A stretch of 64,000 nt of DNA, taken from contig JASAMV010008408.1 in assembly GCA_030248065.1 (NCBI GenBank), positions 33,499 through 97,498 of the forward strand, given 5' to 3'. A program made the position numbers and the translations under genes. This document shows, piece by piece, positions 38,161-48,754 of the stretch (the stretch's first letter is position 1; each line of letters begins with the position of its first letter). Source of the stretch: Rhynchonema sp. JSB1_4 (Eukaryota > Nematoda > Chromadorea > Monhysterida > Xyalidae). The notes beneath the pieces were generated by a model. It worked only from the letters and a program-made list of their open reading frames with translations, ran no database searches and was not told where the DNA came from.

Positions 38161-39012
38161 GACTGAAGCGTCGCACAATACAGCGATACATTTCGCCCGT
38201 GTCTCAAAATTCGCACACACACCGCACAGGGTGTGCATGGTACACAAGCAACAATGCAAACACGAACGAATTGCCTAGCTATCGCGATATGGTATATTCG
38301 TTAGCGACAATTTTTTCTATTATCCCATTGATATCGCCATCACGAGTAGTGACTGTAGCATGATTGTATGTGTGAGGACAAAATTCATTAGCCTTTAGAC
38401 CTGGCCCGCCACTATTGAAATTAGAAATTTTTGGCTTGTGTTCTTACTCTAATTTAGTTGCCGACATCGAGACGAATAAGGGTTATATTCACGACTTTTT
38501 GATTTAATGCAGATTTTAAACCGAAATAAGTCGATAAACACCGGTTCTCGGGAACAAAATTAAAAAAATAGGTAGACCCCCACTTCTTGACAGTCACGTC
38601 AGCCAGGAACAATTGAATTGCCGCAATTTGTCATAAAGCTTACAGTGTACTATTAGGGACTTTACGCTCCCACTACACAGTGCTGCCAGTGAGCGAGACT
38701 GCAATACGTGTGTTATGCACCAACAGGCAGAGCAGCACTGTACCAAACGCATGGGCAAGATCACGTGACTACCGTATGCTAGTGACAAGAAGCAGTCGGC
38801 CATGTTGAATATTTGTTCGTGTGTTCCTGAAATGCAATTGTTTGGGGACTGCCCATTTTTTTCGAGAACCGGTGTTTATGGATTAATTTCGCTATTAAAT
38901 CGGCACTTAGTGGAAAAGTCTCGAATATAAACTTGTTAGTCTCGATGTCGGCAACAGCAATAAATCACAAAAACAGACCAAAAATTTTCAAATACGTAAG
39001 ACAAATTCAAAC
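38161..39012. other. intergenic or intronic stretch
   Basis: No exon seen. An inverted pair around TTCTCGGGAACAAAATT (38543) and TTTTTTTCGAGAACC (38858), and TTGATTTAATG/CTATTAAAT nearby, suggests another degraded inverted-repeat element. Confidence 0.3.
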
Positions 39013-40375
39013 CTGTTGCTGCAGCCTGCTGAGTTTCTCCCTGTATTTTCGTTTCTGTCGTTCATACGCACAAATCAGCGTGGCATTCGCCTGACGCAAA
39101 TCAGCGATGAAGCGATCGGCCTGTGAATTGAAGATTAGTGGAATTTTTATTTTCGCCGGTGTTTCGGCCGTATTTGTGAGTGGTACTGAAAAAAAACGAG
39201 TGCTGACATTCAGATGGGGTGTCAAAATTTATTCTCGTAGCTACATGCACGGGGACATTGGACTGCGCAAGCAGTGGTTAATAAAAAAAAATTTTATTCA
39301 AACCCCTTTTTTTAAAAAAAATTTTTTTTTATTAATTTTTAAAATTTTAAATTTTTAAAAATTTTAATTAAAAAAAATTTTTATTCCAGCCAAAAACTGC
39401 CCGAAACGAAAAAAATGAGCGCTAAAGCAAAAAATAGTGGCATTTTTTCTTCCATAACGTGTGGTAAGTGCATATAAAGCACTCGCGACACGAAAACAAT
39501 ACTAAACAATGGTCAATGAGTACCAACAGTAGTCAGGTACACACCCGTACACTTCCCCCACGTGGTGTGGGTGCCTTGGTGTGGCTTTGTGACACTCAAG
39601 ACGGTAAATTTGGGTGAAACTATTGCCTCTTGGTACACGACCAATGCAAATATGTGGCAAACAGTGTAAATATAGAGTGAATATCACACCGAATCACTGC
39701 TTTCGGGTCTGTTGCATGGATAAATGCATGCCCACCCAGTCACATGTACATGTGTAATCATATGAGAGGCCATGTGAGTGTGTGCACTATGTCTAGATGC
39801 CACAAAACAACGATTATGGTACCCAATACACCCATGGTAGGGTCGGGTGATGTTAACAGTAGCAATTTTTATGCAAAAAATAGCACTTTTAGAGCAAAAA
39901 AATAGAGAAATTTTCGAATTTTGGAATAATAAAAAATTTTTTTAACTTTTGGAACGAATTTTTTTAAAAAAAACCACTGTGCGCAAGGTAAAATGAATGA
40001 TTGTGACTGGATGGCAGTGCGCTCCCGAAAACATGACCCACTGCTTCTTGAATACAGCATGTTCACTTATGAGACTGGCCAAAAAGTTAATCATTTCAAA
40101 CACGTTGAGCGGCCTTCAAAAGCATGTTCCGGCGGAAACAACAACGCAAAATAACAGCACTGCACGTTTCCAAAACCAGACATTGAAGAATCACATAAGT
40201 TGGCGCATGAAAACGCTACCTGAACTTGTCTTTCGTCAGCATTATCAGTGAGCGATTTCACGGCATCTAGCAGCTCGCACATTTGCACTTTGTATCGCTG
40301 CAACTCACTGTACGGGTCGGGCTGGATTGATGATTTTGGGTCGTGGTCTGTGTCTGGTGGTGTTTCAGATGGAGC
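39013..40375 (-). CDS. exons of a coiled-coil protein
   Basis: Two minus-strand exons with clean splice sites: 40220-40375 (52 codons, acceptor tacag, donor GTAGCG) and 39013-39120 (36 codons, acceptor cacag, donor GTTTGA). Both are phase 0. The first reads APSETPPDTDHDPK then LQRYKVQMCELLDAV, the second ADRFIADLRQANATL then RKYREKLSRLQQQ. Heptad-like Leu/charged spacing indicates a coiled coil. The rest of the gene is not visible here. These could be downstream exons of the coiled-coil gene at 50503-54539 if its last exon splices at TGG|GTACGA. The intron holds a hAT element. Confidence 0.6.
39272..39979. mobile_element. hAT-like element with CAGTGGTT ends
   Basis: Starts CAGTGGTTAATAAAAA, ends TTTTAAAAAAAACCACTG, with a perfect duplication TGCGCAAG (39264-39271 and 39980-39987). 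Subterminal DNA is A/T homopolymer as in the CAGGGTTGG families. Confidence 0.9.
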
Positions 40376-40451
40376 CTGTAAAATACTAGCTGGATTGGAG
40401 CTTTAGATATTGATTTGCGTAAATGTTGCGGTGTCAGCGTAATTCGGGGTG

Positions 40452-40640
40452 TTCACCCCGGCGATTTCGTCTCTGACAATTGGCCCGGATCACCTAAGCG
40501 GTCAGGCGTTACGGGCTGAATCAGCAACGTGACATTGGTCTTGCGCAAAGGCGTGCCCTCATAGCACCTTACCGTCTGGCCAATAACATTGGTATTTTTT
40601 GCTTCAATGCAGCCATAGAGGCAACCCAGACACAGTCAGC
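40452..40640 (-). CDS. possible transthyretin-like domain fragment
   Basis: A minus-strand frame without ATG reads CLGCLYGCIEAK, VIGQTVRCYEG, TPLRKTNVTLLIQPV, then GDPGQLSETKSPG and stop. C-x-G-x-P-x(4)-V-x-L is reminiscent of nematode transthyretin-like (TTL) proteins, with the start looking like the end of a signal peptide. The frame ends before the rest of the fold and has an in-frame stop upstream, so it is an exon fragment or a relic. Low certainty. Confidence 0.25.
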
Positions 40641-40814
40641 GTAATTCAATTTCAAAAGATGCGGTGGTGTGGAACTCCAAGTTAAGTATTACGGTGACAC
40701 ATTTTTGCAACGATCGTTGGCAGCCGATCTTACGAGGAGCCGGGGATACAAATCGAGTGCCTTTTTTGTTTTTTGCAGCAATACGTGCCTTTCTGTGTCA
40801 AACAATACCCAGTG

Positions 40815-41327
40815 CAGGGTTGGGCAAAAAAAACGACGGCGTTTTTTCTTAAAAAAAACGACGTTTTTTTTAAAAAAAAAACGCCTGGGTCGTTTTTCGT
40901 TTTTTTTAAATCCTGAATTTCCTTGATTTTCCCTGATTTTTCAGGGAAAGTACCCTGATTATCAAGGAAAATCAATTTTTTGTCCCATTTTTTCAAAAAA
41001 TTTTCGACCAATTTTTACTTTGTCGAGATACGTCGATATACGGAGTTTGACTTTCAGTGATGACCCCGGCCAAAGTTGGTCCCACGACGCGGGTCTGATA
41101 TGGGATCTCAGCAACTCGCTTGAAAAGGGTTGAAACCCGTTTATTTTGCCTCAGAACACATAGAATTACTTCATTTAACCACGTTTTCTTCCCAACATGA
41201 GCGTTTTCCAATTTTTTTGGGGGCATATTTTGGTCATCTGGGCGTTTAAAAAAACGTTTTTTTTAAAAAAAAACGTTTTTTTTAAAAAAACGATTTTTTG
41301 AAAAAAAACGTTTTTTGCCCAACCCTG
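40815..41327. mobile_element. hAT-like element (GGGCAAAA type)
   Basis: Starts CAGGGTTGGGCAAAA, ends TTTTGCCCAACCCTG, with a perfect duplication ACCCAGTG (40807-40814 and 41328-41335). Interior includes TTGTCGAGATACGTCGATAT and AACACATAGAATTACTTC, shared with 34393 and 47468. Confidence 0.93.
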
Positions 41328-41828
41328 ACCCAGTGTGCACCTTCGCCAAAGCAAATATATCTTCTCAGAAACCGATGGAATAACCTTCAACGACTGTAGG
41401 TGGTGGTCATGTTTGCTTTGTAAGATTGCTATTATATCTTAAAAGCAGCCCATTACTTTGTATTTTTAGCATTAATTTTTAGGAAAAGTTGCAATTTGGC
41501 TGGTTTCAGAAATGCCAACGCATATGTCACCCAAAACAGTGACCTTTGTAGCGCTCGATTGTCTGCAATGCGCTTTTTATATTTTTTTGGTGTTTGGTCA
41601 ACACCGAAACAATTTGAATTTATTAGAAAATTCAAACGAGCAAATTGGCACTCCCACACACTTAAAGATCATGCTGACATATTAGTCTTCGTAAAGTCTG
41701 CAAATAAACAGCCTTTGCAATGTAAACAACACCAAACGAAACTGGTATAAATTAGAAACAAATCATTCTTCGAAACGTTATCTTTCCCCATTCGATCGTG
41801 TCCTGTTGCGATTCTCAAAAGTTCAACA

Positions 41829-43015
41829 ATGAGCTCAACGTCTGTCGTCGTCATCCTTTCGGTCGCTATAGCAGTGCAGTCGTGTGCGGCACTAAAGTGC
41901 AACACCTGTAGCCCGATCAAATGTCGAGGAGACTTCGATTGTGACGAGGAACCTGGCCATTGTGCCGATCCGGCGAATCACATTGTGAAAGAGTGCGTTA
42001 ATGAATCAGATGACACTTGTGCGACGGTGAGTAATTCGAAGCAACAATGTTTTGATCTCGTCCCACACGATTTCAACCAGTTTACAGTTCTACGACGACG
42101 AGGGCAAAGTTGAGCACTTGGAATGCACTGACAAACACACGATGAAATTGTGGTTCCCACGCGACGAGATCAACTGTAATGGGACGGGCACGTGCTACAA
42201 CCATTATCTCGGTGGGATGGGGTGCTGTTGTAAAGGCGACCTTTGCAATCCAACTGCCAGCTTGGGATATGCGATTCCGGCTGTTAGCGACTATCTTTGC
42301 TTGTTTTTTTTGAAATTACAGTGCCAGGTCAATGCAAACGCTCGAAGGCTATGCGGCCAATCCTGTTAAGCAAGAAAAGCTCAGCGTCACAGGGTATTTC
42401 GAGAACCGCCCAATCGAAGTGGCACCGCAACACCTTCCAAATTTAAGCGCAGAAGCGCGACGGCAATTTTCAACAAAAAGTCTTCCAGCCAACACCAGCG
42501 CCGATTGAGCGTGTAAGCCGAGCGACGAAGTGCCACTACTGTCAAGCACCACGACCAGTTAGGGACGGTGAAGGCGGATGGATAATGCATGATGGTTTCT
42601 GTGCCGATCCGAAAAACCATGGCGTTCAGCATTGTCATCCCGAAGACGACATGTGTGAAACGGTTCGGTCATGTGTTCCTTTGTTTGTCCAATCGCTTTG
42701 CAAGTCCGCTCGAAAGTTGCAATGTGATTGTGACAGTTTTGGTCACGCTGTGGCAAGCGCGACGCAATCGGAACGACAAACCTTCAGAGCTACACAAACG
42801 GCAAAATCAGCGCAATGGGCTGTTTGTCGAAACGCTTCCATGACGACCTTGTCGACTCAACCGAAGCGATGTGTGACGGAGCTGGGCAATGCGTCGACCT
42901 GTTTTCCCCCTACCCCGACATCAAATATCGTACCTGCTGCTGTGCAAGTGACTTGTGCAATCCGGTCGCGGTCCATGAAAATCAGCTAATCGGCAATGAC
43001 ATCAATGGTTTCTAA
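41829..43015 (+). CDS. secreted two-module cysteine-rich (ET/Ly6-like) protein B
   Basis: Four exons: 41829-42026, 42088-42282, 42489-42662 and 42788-43015. They sum to 795 nt, giving 264 aa, all in phase 0. Signal peptide MSSTSVVVILSVAIAVQS. Module 1: LKCNTCSPIKC, FDCDEEPGHCADPANH, KEC, DTCAT, then KLWFPRDEINC and GGMGCCCKGDLCNP. Module 2: KCHYCQAPRP, FCADPKNH, DDMCET, MGCLSKRF, CDGAGQC and CCCASDLCNP. Each module is split by an intron at the same place, so the gene arose by internal duplication. It is probably extracellular and disulphide-rich. The CCC..DLCN end fits ET modules (nematode family) or LU three-finger domains; I cannot decide between them. Confidence 0.85.
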
Positions 43016-44266
43016 ACAACTATATAGCGATTGTGATAGGCAAATGCTACATGACTTTGTAACTTCCTGTTTCGCAACTGCATATGATTCTTGAGCTACG
43101 TCAGCAGTAGGAGGATAATTATGTGCGCAAAGAGTTTTTTTTAATTATCGTTAGACTAGCGTAAGAGGTGTTACACTACATACACTTGTTTGTTCAAACT
43201 GCAATTGGGTCTGAAACCCAAACAAACCGAAAACACAAGGTAAAGCTGAAATGAAACTATTTAATTCCGTCTGCAGTAGCTGTGGTGTTGGTCTTAAAAA
43301 CAGTCGTGTTACTTCTCCCTAAAATATTGGAACTGAGCAAAATATCAAACAAAAATGTTCATTTAGTGCTCCAAAGAATGATTACCTACGTAGCTCAGTC
43401 AGCCATCACGTGCACGAACAAGCGGAGGCAGAACCCGCGGATAAGCACATACAGTTTGCGTAGCACATTTTCATGTGCAGCACAAAAAAATCACAAAGGA
43501 AATGAAGGCAATGCCGCACCTCACGTGGACACATGTTGCGGCATTTAAAGTTTGTATTTGGCACAGTTTGCAAAGGCGTTTGACAGTGGAATTATGATTT
43601 AGAAAACTGACATTTTCACATTTTTGTCAAAGAACACAAGAATTGCAAAGCTTTTGGTCAACCGTTGAGCGAGGCTTTTGAAAAATTTTGTCGGTCCATG
43701 GAAATCATTTCACTGAAAGATTGCAAAAATTATCAGAGTTAAACTATCAATGTCTTCTCAGACGCCCATTCAATGACTTTTGAATGTGCGGGAAGAGCAC
43801 AAGTGTTTGGTACGAAGATAGTTTGGTAGAGAAAGAAAAAACATTGGAGCTGAATACGTCCGAACATTGCAAGAAAAGCATAGCTAAATTCGGAAAATAA
43901 GCCAGTATATTTTCCGTAATTTAGAACCGTTCGCATCAATTGAGGGTTATCAGCAAAGCCCTTTTCTAACTTGTTGTGCTTGCTTAACACCAAAACCTTT
44001 GAATTTCAGCATAAAGCTGTCCACAAGGCAAATACAGTGCATTGCCGCACATTTCAAAGACATTCCTTGGATTTCTGAGAAAAAAATATTACATTATATT
44101 AGCAAAGCTGCAAATGAACAACATTAGTGTAAATATTTGAACACAACTGGGGGCGGCTAATTGAAAAAAAACGATATAAATTAGCAACAAACCGCCAGTC
44201 CAATCATTCTAGTGACAGCATTTTTTTATTCGTAGTATAGTGCTCCGCACAACATAGATTCTAACA
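43016..44266. other. intergenic stretch
   Basis: No exon seen. The last 70 bp before 44267 resembles the 5' flank of the paralogue at 41829 (ATAAATTAG.AACAAA, then CAATCATTCT). Confidence 0.4.
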
Positions 44267-46222
44267 ATGTGCTCAACGCTGGCAGTCGCCGTTGTTTTGG
44301 CCGCTGCAGCAGTGCAGTCGAGTGCAGCGCTCAAGTGCAACACGTGCAGCCCGACCAAATGTCGAGATAAATTCGATTGCTATGAGGAACCCGGCCATTG
44401 TGCCGATCCGGCCAATCACGTTTTGAAGGAGTGTGAGAATCGAATAGATAACACGTGTGCTACGGTGAGTGCACTGCATGTGACTTCTAACGCACTCTTA
44501 GACAGGGTTGGGCAAAAAAAAATTTTTTTGTTTAAAAAACAATTTTTAAAAAAAAAGGTTTTTGAAAAATTTTTTTTAAATTTTCGGGGGAACAAAATGT
44601 TCTAAAACGTCCAAAAATGGCCTTTTTGGTGGTTATTTTTTTGTCATTTTTTCTCAAAGGTCGCAAAATTTTCTTCACAAAATCACCTTTGGGGCATGTA
44701 TTTGGTACCTAAGATACCCCAAATGATGTTATTATACCTTCCCGTGATACATGGGACACGGTATGCACGTGCCTACATGGTACTTCGATGTCATACCCCA
44801 TCAGGTCGGTCATATACGACTGATTCAGCTACCCGACAAGTATTTCTGCAGCTTATATTCTCAATTCTGTGTGGTTTATGAGTGAATCTTGCTTATTCGG
44901 CCACAAACTGTTGTGTCTGATACCACAGAGCAGCAATCATTGGTCCATATCAAGCACAGACTGTTGGATCGCACCTAAATGACGTAAACACCCTTGATAA
45001 GTGATGCAAACCAAGTCACGAAAGTGACTTGTCAATTAAAGTTGCATTTTTTGGCGATTTTGCGCGTTTTTTAGGCAAATTTGGTAAAATTTCCCCGTAT
45101 CTCAGACTTTTTAAAAAAAATTTTTTTTTAAAAAAAAAACTTGTTTAAAAAAAATTTTTTTCCAACCCTGCTCTTAGATGTGCATCATGGTCAAGGCATG
45201 CAACACGCAACCAAATCGAAGTCCTATTGCAGTCATGGCATTCAAAATACATAGATGTGGTCTTCAAAGACACCTGCCTTTTCATGTCCGAAAAATTCAG
45301 GAAATTACCCTAGTCAAGTCCCAACCGGGTCTATTTCTTGAATTGTTGCAGGCTGGAACTTACGGCTGAGCAGTTTACTTATGTATGTATATATCTAGGC
45401 TCTGTGATACGATATGAAGCCATAAACTGCATTTCTTTGCCCAATATGACAGTTCTACGATGACGAGGGCAACGTTGAGCGCATGGAGTGCACTCACGAG
45501 ATGATAATGAAGTTATGGTTCCCCCGTGTGGAGGTCAACTGTGACGGGACGGGATCGTGCCACGATTATCACCTTGGTGGAATGGGGTGCTGTTGCCAAG
45601 GCGACCAGTGCAATCCGACTGCCAATTTGGGCTATGCGATTCCGGCGGTTAGTGTTTTTGCTCACACAGTATGCTCAATGGCTTCTCAACAGACCGATAA
45701 TGCGCTACAATTCTTCCCGCATTCCACCCATTGAACAGTTCAAATACGTACACATGGTTTACAGCCCACGCCCATGCCGGTCAACCGGGTTAGCAGGGCC
45801 ACCAAATGTAACAGCTGTATCCCGCCCGCACCCTGGATGGGCGACGACCCAGACGCTTGGAAATATTTCTGCTCGAATCCAGCGAATCACGAAATCGAGT
45901 ACTGCGATGAGGACAGTGATATGTGCACGACCGTACGTTTTTTGCTAGATACAGTTCTGTTGCAACCCCAAAGCCAATCATCAAAATTTCAATTCAGAAA
46001 TACACCAATGACGGCAAAGTCGCTGGTATGTCGTGCTTGGGCAAACGTGCCTACGATAACCGTATCGACTCAACCGAAGCGACGTGTGACGGAGCCGGGC
46101 AATGCTTCATTTGGCCGTCACCATTCAAAGATCTACAAAGTCGCCATTGTTGCTGCGCCAGCGACCTGTGCAACCCCGTCACGGACTATAGCCCAACCGA
46201 CTATGATATCGGTGATTTCTAG
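44267..46222 (+). CDS. secreted two-module cysteine-rich (ET/Ly6-like) protein C
   Basis: Four exons: 44267-44464, 45453-45647, 45765-45932 and 45998-46222. They sum to 786 nt, giving 261 aa, phase 0 throughout. Signal peptide MCSTLAVAVVLAAAAVQSSA, then LKCNTCSPTKC, FDCYEEPGHCADPANH, DNTCAT; KLWFPRVEVNC, GGMGCCCQGDQCNP; KCNSCIPPAP, FCSNPANH, DMCTT; MSCLGKRAYD, CDGAGQCF and CCCASDLCNP. Same structure as protein B. Exons 3-4, intron 3 and about 190 bp of 3' flank are most similar to the minus-strand gene A, indicating inverted duplication. Intron 1 carries a hAT element. Confidence 0.87.
44503..45170. mobile_element. hAT-like element in ET-C intron 1
   Basis: Starts CAGGGTTGGGCAAAA, ends TTTCCAACCCTG, with a perfect duplication CTCTTAGA (44495-44502 and 45171-45178). 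Interior matches 10167-11010. Confidence 0.92.
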
Positions 46223-46243
46223 AGAGAATGACTAGAGCGAATG

Positions 46244-46283
46244 TGACACTTAGGCAAACTAACTGACACTTAGGCAAACTAAC
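46244..46283. repeat. 20-bp tandem duplication
   Basis: TGACACTTAGGCAAACTAAC occurs twice head to tail just after the ET-C stop codon. The corresponding flank of the minus-strand paralogue has a single copy. Confidence 0.85.
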
Positions 46284-47366
46284 TTTGTAATTCGTTAACA
46301 ATTGTTGATGACTTGCGATCGATTTCACCAGTTGACAGCAATAACTGTGTCAAATTATGATTTGTGCGTTGGAGGTGGAATAATTGACAAACGGCTTGGT
46401 TAGATCAACTGTAGTTTGTAAAAAACGGATACTTTGTTTTTCTTCGTTCAACTCAAAGCTTTTCTGATACGCGTAAAGTTGATGATTTGGGAGCGATTTC
46501 TAGCTGACAGCAACTGTTACAGTGCCTGCGTGAGTGCCGTGTAGCAGCGATGAGGGCTTGGTGCTGTTTGTTGCGCGTAAACAAGAAGCTTGTTGGCCGT
46601 ACCTAAGCCTATGTTATAATTAGTTCATGCTTGGCTTAGTTGGCTACACACTTACAGTACACACTTACACTTAAAAGCAAAGAATTATCGAGCAACAGCA
46701 GTCGTAGCAGACGTTCCACGTTTTTATATATTTGTCATCGAGCATCAACATTGCAACCATGAAAGCTCGCAAGTAAGAAGGAAACGAGCAGCACAAAAAA
46801 CCTATACAAAACGAATTATCATATATGTAAATAGTCAGCTGTCATCAAACTCATTGATCATGGCCAAAGTATGCATAGGCGGTTGACTGCTGCATCCTAA
46901 GGGTGATATTTGACAATTTTCACATTTTATCAAATGACACAGAGGTTGTTCAACTTTAGCTCCACCTTTCAATTTTCAGCGACGTTCTTGTGTAAGTGGC
47001 TTAGAAATTATGTTAATATTGAAACATCAGCCATCAGCGGAAAACCTTGACGTGTTTTATGACCACAAGCAAATCATCACGTAAATTGCATCATCTGCGA
47101 TGGGTTTCATTACCAAAATTAGGTGATGGTGTACTTGGTGAAACATCTAATTCCGACCAGGTTTGTTTGAGCAGTCTTCATGAGGAGCCACGAAAAAGAC
47201 CGATTTTAAAACCACTTTTCTGGGTCGAAATCGATGATCGCAGTGAAGCTGTGCGTCGCATAACGCTGTGCGCATAAAACCACTCAATCAGTGTGCTTAT
47301 CCGCTTATATTCTGAATGTCCAGTTATCGTCAACTGGCCTACCACCTGCACATGCTCTGCATCCAG
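46284..47366. other. upstream region and possible 5' exons of the receptor-like gene
   Basis: An ATG at 46759 opens MKAR and meets a good donor (CGCAA|GTAAGA), so it may be a first exon. A frame about 47047-47277 (KLHHLRWVSLPKLGDG, later EIDDRSEAVRR) may contain another. Neither is supported by paralogy. Otherwise nothing seen. Confidence 0.25.
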
Positions 47367-48623
47367 TCATCTGTGCGCGACCGGCCACCTCCCTCGCTGT
47401 GCTGCTGATGTCAATCATTTTGTTGCTGTTCCGCACAGCGTTGCTGGCCAAACTGCCGCTACCCAACCAGGGTTGGGCAAAAAACGTTTTTTTTAAAAAT
47501 CGTTTTTTTTTAAAAAACGTTTTTTTTTAAAAAAACGCTTTTTTAAAACGCCCAGATGACCAAAATATGCCCCCCAAAAAATTGGAAAACGCTCATGTTG
47601 GGAAGAAAACGTGGTTAAATGAAGTAATTCTATGTGTTCTGAGGCAAAATAAACGGGTTTCAACCCTTTTCTAGCGAGTTGTTAAGATCCCATATTAGAC
47701 CCGCATCATGGGACCAACTTTGGCCGGGGTCATCACTGAAAGTCAAACTCCGTATATCGACGTATCTCGACAAAGTAAAAATTGGTCGAAAATTTTTAAA
47801 AAAAAAATGGGACAAAAAATTGATTTTCCTTGATAATCAGGGTACGTTCCCTAAAAAATCAGGGAAAATCAAGGAAATTCAGGGTTTAAAAAAAAACAAA
47901 AAACGACCCAGGCGTTTTTTTTTTGAAAAAACGTCGTTTTTTAAAGAAAAAACGCCGTCGTTTTTTTTGCCCAACCCTGTACCCAACGACCACTTGCGAT
48001 TCCACAACATGCATGAACTGGCTGACCTTGTTCAATCAGGCAAACTATCACTGGCGGCCCTGCCCGAATCGCATGTCAGTTTCATCCTACACCAACACCC
48101 CCTGTTGATGGATGCACTTACGCAAAATCCGCTGTTGGATCTGGGCCATTTGATTGGCAGAGATGTCAGTCGAGTGGCTACCGTAACCCAGAACTACAGT
48201 AATCGTGTTATCCCCGTGCACGCTGAGATGTTCGTTAAATACATGGCGTCCAAACATTGTGACCTACGCGCGATCCAACTAACGTCAAAGACCGGCAGCG
48301 AATTGGCGGGCTTTCTGTTCGGAAAGAATGTTTCACGCCACTTCCTCCACGCATTCAATCGAGCGCTGATCACCAATCAAGCACTGATTCACGGCATCGA
48401 ACAGCGTTACGTCGATAAATATGTGAATCATGAGACTGGACCGTGTCAACAGGGACAAAATAAGCGTACACTCCTGAATATGACATATCTGATTGGCTCG
48501 TTTATCTTTTTGGCCATAGGATTGCTGGTTGCTGGGTGCTGGTTAGCTATTGAAGTCATTTATCGTGTTCAAGCTCAAGATTATTGTTGCTCGACGTTCT
48601 TGCACTTGATGTTGAAACGTTAA
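47367..48623 (+). pseudogene. ionotropic-receptor-like gene, coding exon split by a hAT insertion
   Basis: Frame 47367-47467 encodes a hydrophobic M3-like helix (SLAVLLMSIILLLFRTALLA) followed by KLPLPN. The same reading continues after the transposon at 47988 as DHLRFHNMHELADLV, through HFLHAFNRALITNQALIHGI and QRYVDKY, to a final helix (YLIGSFIFLAIGLLVAGCW) and stop at 48623. M3, then an S2-like ligand-binding lobe, then M4 is the layout of ionotropic glutamate/IR receptors; the homology is by pattern and uncertain. Removing the 512-bp element plus one copy of the 8-bp duplication restores a continuous frame. As it stands the inserted DNA shifts the frame. Thus it is a disrupted allele, a recent pseudogene, or the element is spliced out. 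Confidence 0.6.
47468..47979. mobile_element. hAT-like element inside a coding exon
   Basis: Starts CAGGGTTGGGCAAAA, ends GCCCAACCCTG, with a perfect duplication TACCCAAC (47460-47467 and 47980-47987). Same family as 34393 and 40815, in inverted orientation to 40815. No transposase. Confidence 0.95.
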
Positions 48624-48754
48624 TGAGCAGTGATGTTACTCATGATATCCTGCATCGCGTCATATGATAAACACCACACTCAGACACCGAGACCTGTCCC
48701 TGACCTCGTGCTTGCTTGTTGAAGGAATGTGGTACAATGGGCCCTGGCGCTTAA

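Noticed and set aside
47679..47979. N-terminal 100 residues of the 314-codon frame ending at 48623
   Set aside because: This part is translated hAT DNA; the real coding sequence resumes after the target-site duplication.
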